Positions 60,754-64,000 of a stretch of DNA of 64,000 bases are shown one piece after another. The stretch spans positions 1 to 64,000 of the forward strand of contig NZ_JAGPXT010000029.1 of NCBI RefSeq assembly GCF_018070465.1, read 5' to 3'. Origin of the DNA: Micromonospora sp. C95 (GTDB taxonomy: Bacteria > Actinomycetota > Actinomycetes > Mycobacteriales > Micromonosporaceae). The stretch's first letter is position 1; each line of letters opens with the position of its first letter. The notes below the pieces were generated by a model that was not told the DNA's origin, did not search any database, and worked only from the letters and a program-made list of their open reading frames with translations. The position numbers and the translations under genes are program-made.

Positions 60754-62538
60754 TCAGCGGACGTCGTGGATCTGGAGCCAGAGTTCGAGCAGGCCCAGCT
60801 GCCACAGCTTGTTGCTGCCGGCGGCGGCCTGCGCCTGGTCGGGGTCGGTGAACAGCATGTCCACGTACGCCTGCCGGAACAGCCCACGCTCGCGCGCTTC
60901 CGGCGCCCGCAGCGCCGCCACCACGAGGTCGCGGACCGGGCCGTCGACGTTGCGTAGCGCGGGCACCGGAAAGTAGCCCTTCGGCCGGTCGATCACCTCG
61001 GCGGGCAGCACCTCGCGGGCGACCTCCTTGAGCACGCCCTTGCCGCCCTGGGCGACCTTGTGCTGCGGCGGGCAGGCTGCCGCGAGGGCGACCAGATCCT
61101 GGTCGAGGAACGGGGTGCGTACCTCCAACCCCCACGCCATGCTCATGCTGTCCACCCGTTTGACCGGGTCGTCGGGCAGCATCAGGTGGGTGTCCAGGCG
61201 CAGCACCGCGTCCAGGGCGGTCTCCGCGCCCGGGGCGTTCAGCTCCGCGAACACCAGATCCCGGCTGGCGTCGACGTCGACGGCGTACGCCGGGCCGACC
61301 ACCCGGATCAGCTCGGCGTGGTCCCGGTCGAAGAAGGCGGCGGTGAAGGTCCGCGCCGCCTCGGCGCGGGCTACCCGGGTCAGTGGCTGGTGATAGCCGT
61401 ACCCGGCGAACACCTCGTCGGCGCCCTGCCCGGACTGGGCCACCTTCACGTGGGCGGCGACCTGCTCGGAGAGCAGGTGAAAGGCGACCACGTCGTGGCT
61501 GCCCATCGGCTCGGTCATCGCCTCGACCGTCCGGCGGACGGCCGGCACCAGGTCGTCGTTGGCGAGCTGGATGCGGACATGATCGGTGCCGTACGCGCGG
61601 GCGACCAGATCGGAGTAGTGGAACTCGTCGCCGGCCTCGCCGTGCCGGCTGTCGAAGCCGATGCTGAAGGTGCGCAGGTGATGCTGCCCGGCCTCGGCGA
61701 GCAGAGCCACGATGAGACTCGAGTCGAGACCGCCGGAGAGCAGCACGCCCACCGGCACGTCGGCGACGAGCCGTCGTCGTACGGCGGTGCGCAGCGCGTC
61801 GCCGATCGCGGCCCGCCAGTCCCGGTCGTCCCAGCCGGCGTGGACGGGATCCCGGACGTAGTCGGGTTGCCAGTAGCGGCGATCGCGGCTGCGTCCGTCG
61901 GCCTCGACGACCCGCACGGTCGCCGGGGGCAGCTTCCGGACACCGCGCAGGATGGTGCGGGGCGCGGGCACGATCGAATGCCACGACAGGTAGTGGTGCA
62001 GCGCCACCGGGTCCACGTCGGTGTCCACGTCGCCCGCCTTGAGCAGCGCCGGCAGGGTCGAGGCGAACCGCAGCCGGCCCGGCGTCTCGGCGAGGTAGAG
62101 GGGCTTGATGCCGAGTCGGTCCCGGGCCAGGACGAGGCGACGTCGGACGCGGTCGACCAGTCCCACGGCGAACATGCCGACCAGATGATCGACGAACTCC
62201 GCACCCCACTGTGCGTACGCCACGAGGATCACCTCGGTGTCACTTGTGGAGTGGAAGTCGTGCCCGGCGTCGCGCAACTCTTGGCGCAGTTCCGGGTAGT
62301 TGTAGATGCACCCGTTGAAGACCAGGGCGAGACCGAGATCCTCGCGCACCATGGGCTGACCGCCCGCGTCGGACAGGTCGATGACGGTCAGCCGGCGGTG
62401 CCCGAGGGCCACCCAGCCGTCGCTCCACAGGCCCTCGCCGTCCGGGCCCCGGGAGCGCATCGCCTCGGTCATCCGGGTCACCGCGGCGGCGTCGGGCGTG
62501 CCGCCGTCGAACCTCACCTCACCGCTGATGCCGCACAT
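60754..62538 (-). CDS. asparagine-synthetase-like amidotransferase (N-acetylglutaminylglutamine amidotransferase type)
   Basis: 594 residues from ATG 62538, giving the N-terminal nucleophile MCGISGEVRFDGG expected after Met removal. Glutaminase domain (~1-200: MRSRGPDGEGLWSDG, FNGCIYNYPELRQELR), synthetase PP-loop GVLLSGGLDSSLIVALL, then SGQGADEVFAGYGYHQPLTR and KGYFPVPALRNVDGPV. The long inserts and YGTDH motif resemble the group that makes the osmolyte dipeptide N-acetylglutaminylglutamine amide; ordinary AsnB is the alternative. The partner synthetase is not in the window. Confidence 0.82.
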   Translation of the reverse strand: MCGISGEVRFDGGTPDAAAVTRMTEAMRSRGPDGEGLWSDGWVALGHRRLTVIDLSDAGGQPMVREDLGLALVFNGCIYNYPELRQELRDAGHDFHSTSDTEVILVAYAQWGAEFVDHLVGMFAVGLVDRVRRRLVLARDRLGIKPLYLAETPGRLRFASTLPALLKAGDVDTDVDPVALHHYLSWHSIVPAPRTILRGVRKLPPATVRVVEADGRSRDRRYWQPDYVRDPVHAGWDDRDWRAAIGDALRTAVRRRLVADVPVGVLLSGGLDSSLIVALLAEAGQHHLRTFSIGFDSRHGEAGDEFHYSDLVARAYGTDHVRIQLANDDLVPAVRRTVEAMTEPMGSHDVVAFHLLSEQVAAHVKVAQSGQGADEVFAGYGYHQPLTRVARAEAARTFTAAFFDRDHAELIRVVGPAYAVDVDASRDLVFAELNAPGAETALDAVLRLDTHLMLPDDPVKRVDSMSMAWGLEVRTPFLDQDLVALAAACPPQHKVAQGGKGVLKEVAREVLPAEVIDRPKGYFPVPALRNVDGPVRDLVVAALRAPEARERGLFRQAYVDMLFTDPDQAQAAAGSNKLWQLGLLELWLQIHDVR

Positions 62539-62662
62539 CACGTTCCGTCCCTCGCCCGCCATCAGGCGTCTCGGGATGGCCGGTCTGTCTCGACGGTAGG
62601 TGACGGATGTTCCCGGCGAGGACGGATCGCGCAAGGGCGGCGAAGGTCACCCGTCAGGCGGA

Positions 62663-62694
62663 TCGGGGGTGGCGCCGACCAGCGCCACCCCCGA
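62663..62694. terminator. terminator of the LPMO-CBM2 gene
   Basis: Perfect 13-bp stem TCGGGGGTGGCGC (62663-62675) and complement (62682-62694), 6-base loop, 12 bases after the stop. Confidence 0.8.
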
Positions 62695-62705
62695 CGCGCA
62701 GGTTG

Positions 62706-63773
62706 CTATCGGGCGGTGCAGGACAGGGTGGGTGTGCCGTTGGTGCCGTTCCAGGAGCCGTTGAATCCGAAGGTGGCGCTGCTGTTGGCGCTCAACGACC
62801 CGTTGTGGCCGACGTTCGAGGCGGTGACCGAGGAGCCGCTCGAAGTGATCGACGCGTTCCAGGAGTTGGTGATGCTCTGGCCGTTGGGCCAGGTCCAGTT
62901 CACCGTCCATCCGGAGATGGCGGCGTTGCCGGCGCGGACGGTGACCTCGCCGCCGAAGCCGCCGGGCCACTCGCTGGTCGTGCGGTAGGTGGCGGTGCAG
63001 GCACCGTTACCGGTCGGCGGGGGCGTGGTGGGCGGCGGGGTCGTGGGCGGGGGCGTGGTGGGCGGCGGGGTCGTCGGCGGCGGGGTGGTGGGCGGCGGGT
63101 TGCTGCCTCCACCGAAGGTCACGTCGCTGCAGATGTAGTACGGCTGGTCGAGGTGGGACGCCTGCCAGATCGTGTACACGACGTGCCGGCCGGTGCGGTT
63201 GCCCGCGTTGACCTGCGCCTCGTAGAGCCCGGTGGTGGGGTACGAGCCGGTGCGGAGCACCAGTTCCAGGCTGTTCCAGGTGAGGGGCTGGGTGGTCGGA
63301 TCGAAGCCCTGCTTGGTGATGTAGATGAGCATGTAGTCGGCACCGTGCCGGGCACCGTCGGTAAGCGTCAGGGTGAAGTTGTTGGGCATCGGCTTGGCGG
63401 TCCAGGCACCGACCGTGTCGAGCGAGGCGTACAGTCCGCCCTGGGTACGGCCGCCGCTGCACAGTTGCCCGTCCGGGATGACGGCCTGGTGGTTGCCGCC
63501 GACGTTCTCGCGGAACAGGCCGTTCCAGTTCCACATGGTGTTCGGGTTGGCCTGGAAGGCCTGCCAGCACATCGGGTCGCTCTGGGCCATGGCCGGGTTG
63601 AGGTGGTCGTCACCCCAGCGCTCCCAGCAGCCGTAGTTGCGCGACGGCGGGTTCGTGACCGACCCGTGCGCCGAGGCCGGGCCGGGCTGATTGACCACGA
63701 CCATGGTGAACGCGGCGACGAGGACGGAGGCCGCGCCGAGTCCTAGTCGACGTGCTGTTCGTGCGAGTTTCAT
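62706..63773 (-). CDS. AA10 lytic polysaccharide monooxygenase with CBM2
   Basis: 355 residues from ATG 63773 (GGAG upstream; longer frame to 63974 rejected). Signal peptide should end GPASA-HGSVTNPPSRNYGCWE, exposing the copper His; second copper His in ARHGADYMLIYI. Conserved MAQSDPMCWQAFQANPNTMW, IPDGQLCSGG and TIWQASHLDQPYYICSDVTF. A TTPPP repeat linker joins a CBM2 (CTATYRTTSEWPGGFGGEVT, ISGWTVNWTWPNGQSITNS) with its Trp residues. Cellulose-active LPMO by layout. Confidence 0.94.
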   Translation of the reverse strand: MKLARTARRLGLGAASVLVAAFTMVVVNQPGPASAHGSVTNPPSRNYGCWERWGDDHLNPAMAQSDPMCWQAFQANPNTMWNWNGLFRENVGGNHQAVIPDGQLCSGGRTQGGLYASLDTVGAWTAKPMPNNFTLTLTDGARHGADYMLIYITKQGFDPTTQPLTWNSLELVLRTGSYPTTGLYEAQVNAGNRTGRHVVYTIWQASHLDQPYYICSDVTFGGGSNPPPTTPPPTTPPPTTPPPTTPPPTTPPPTGNGACTATYRTTSEWPGGFGGEVTVRAGNAAISGWTVNWTWPNGQSITNSWNASITSSGSSVTASNVGHNGSLSANSSATFGFNGSWNGTNGTPTLSCTAR

Positions 63774-63894
63774 TGATGCTCCAGTTGATCCGCCGACGCC
63801 GGTGTCACTCGCCGGGGTGCCCAACCCCGGGAGGTATGCGTCGATCGACATGACGATCTCAAGGGGCAGCGCGCGAACGCGCCGCCTGCGACGG

Positions 63895-63943
63895 CTTGGC
63901 GGCTCCCAACCGCGATAGTACCCATCGTATCTACCGATGTGAA
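63895..63943 (-). promoter_or_regulatory. promoter and degenerate CebR-like site of the LPMO-CBM2 gene
   Basis: Minus strand: TTCACA (63938-63943), 17-base spacer, TACTAT (63915-63920), then TGGGAGCCGCCAAG (63895-63908). The left half matches the CebR operator TGGGAGC exactly; the right half does not. Same layout as the promoter at 51669-51714. Confidence 0.5.
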
Positions 63944-64000
63944 TCTTTTCCGGGAGGGGTCGGTGTTCGGGCACCCGGAGCCCGTCGCTGGGCGAGCTAA

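Noticed and set aside
59639..62209. An 856-codon minus-strand frame
   Set aside because: Shadow of the YbdK and amidotransferase genes in a wrong frame; no domain, very Arg/Gly rich.

Overview
The window is high-GC DNA with the gene style of a filamentous actinomycete: GTG starts, ATGA/GTGA overlaps, a conservon (roadblock/GTPase operon), many secreted carbohydrate-active enzymes with Thr/Pro linkers, and a KdpFABC-KdpDE locus. Content and domain style suggest Micromonosporaceae (Micromonospora or a close relative); this is an inference from gene families, not from a marker gene. No rRNA, tRNA or CRISPR array was seen.

Layout. 1-2.5 kb: accessory edge with the tail of an IS110-type transposase and three small orphan genes. 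2.5-10.4 kb, all on the minus strand: a terpene cassette (P450, class I terpene synthase, class II cyclase with a DADTT motif, joined by GTGA overlaps), followed about 120 bp later by a complete conservon (cvnA-D). 10.6-14.35 kb: AraC-type regulator, HtrA-like lipoprotein protease, and a decayed thioredoxin/ccdA pair. 14.4-20 kb, minus strand: three secreted multidomain enzymes sharing nearly identical CBM13 modules: a CE1-type esterase, a PETase/cutinase-like polyester hydrolase, and a GH10-CBM13-GH62 xylanase/arabinofuranosidase. 20.5-25.5 kb: peroxiredoxin, epimerase and TetR genes, then a tightly overlapping lpxA-lpxD-lpxC operon, i.e. the first three steps of lipid A synthesis in what looks like a monoderm actinomycete. 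This is the most unexpected system in the window. 25.7-42.7 kb: mixed metabolism (GH15, SDR, PaaX, alcohol dehydrogenase, ArsR, NarL-type two-component pair) with more secreted proteins (two CBM2 fusions, a PHP hydrolase, a CE1-like esterase). 43.2-51.5 kb: kdp potassium-transport operon with its sensor and regulator, preceded by two tiny membrane peptides. 51.7-64 kb: two AA10 lytic polysaccharide monooxygenases, a second GH62 enzyme nearly identical to the one 40 kb away, membrane proteins (DUF421, voltage-sensor channel, DUF2254), a MarR/NmrA pair, and a YbdK ligase convergent with an asparagine-synthetase-like amidotransferase.

How the genes fit together. Much of the window is a plant-cell-wall saprophyte toolkit: xylan backbone cleavage, arabinose and acyl side-chain removal, oxidative cellulose cleavage and cellulose/xylan-binding modules. 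Operators visible in the DNA fit this: a CebR-type box over the start region of one LPMO, a degenerate version at the other, and a perfect 14-bp LacI-type palindrome before the second GH62 gene. Most secreted-enzyme genes end in strong hairpin terminators, so they appear to be single-gene units.
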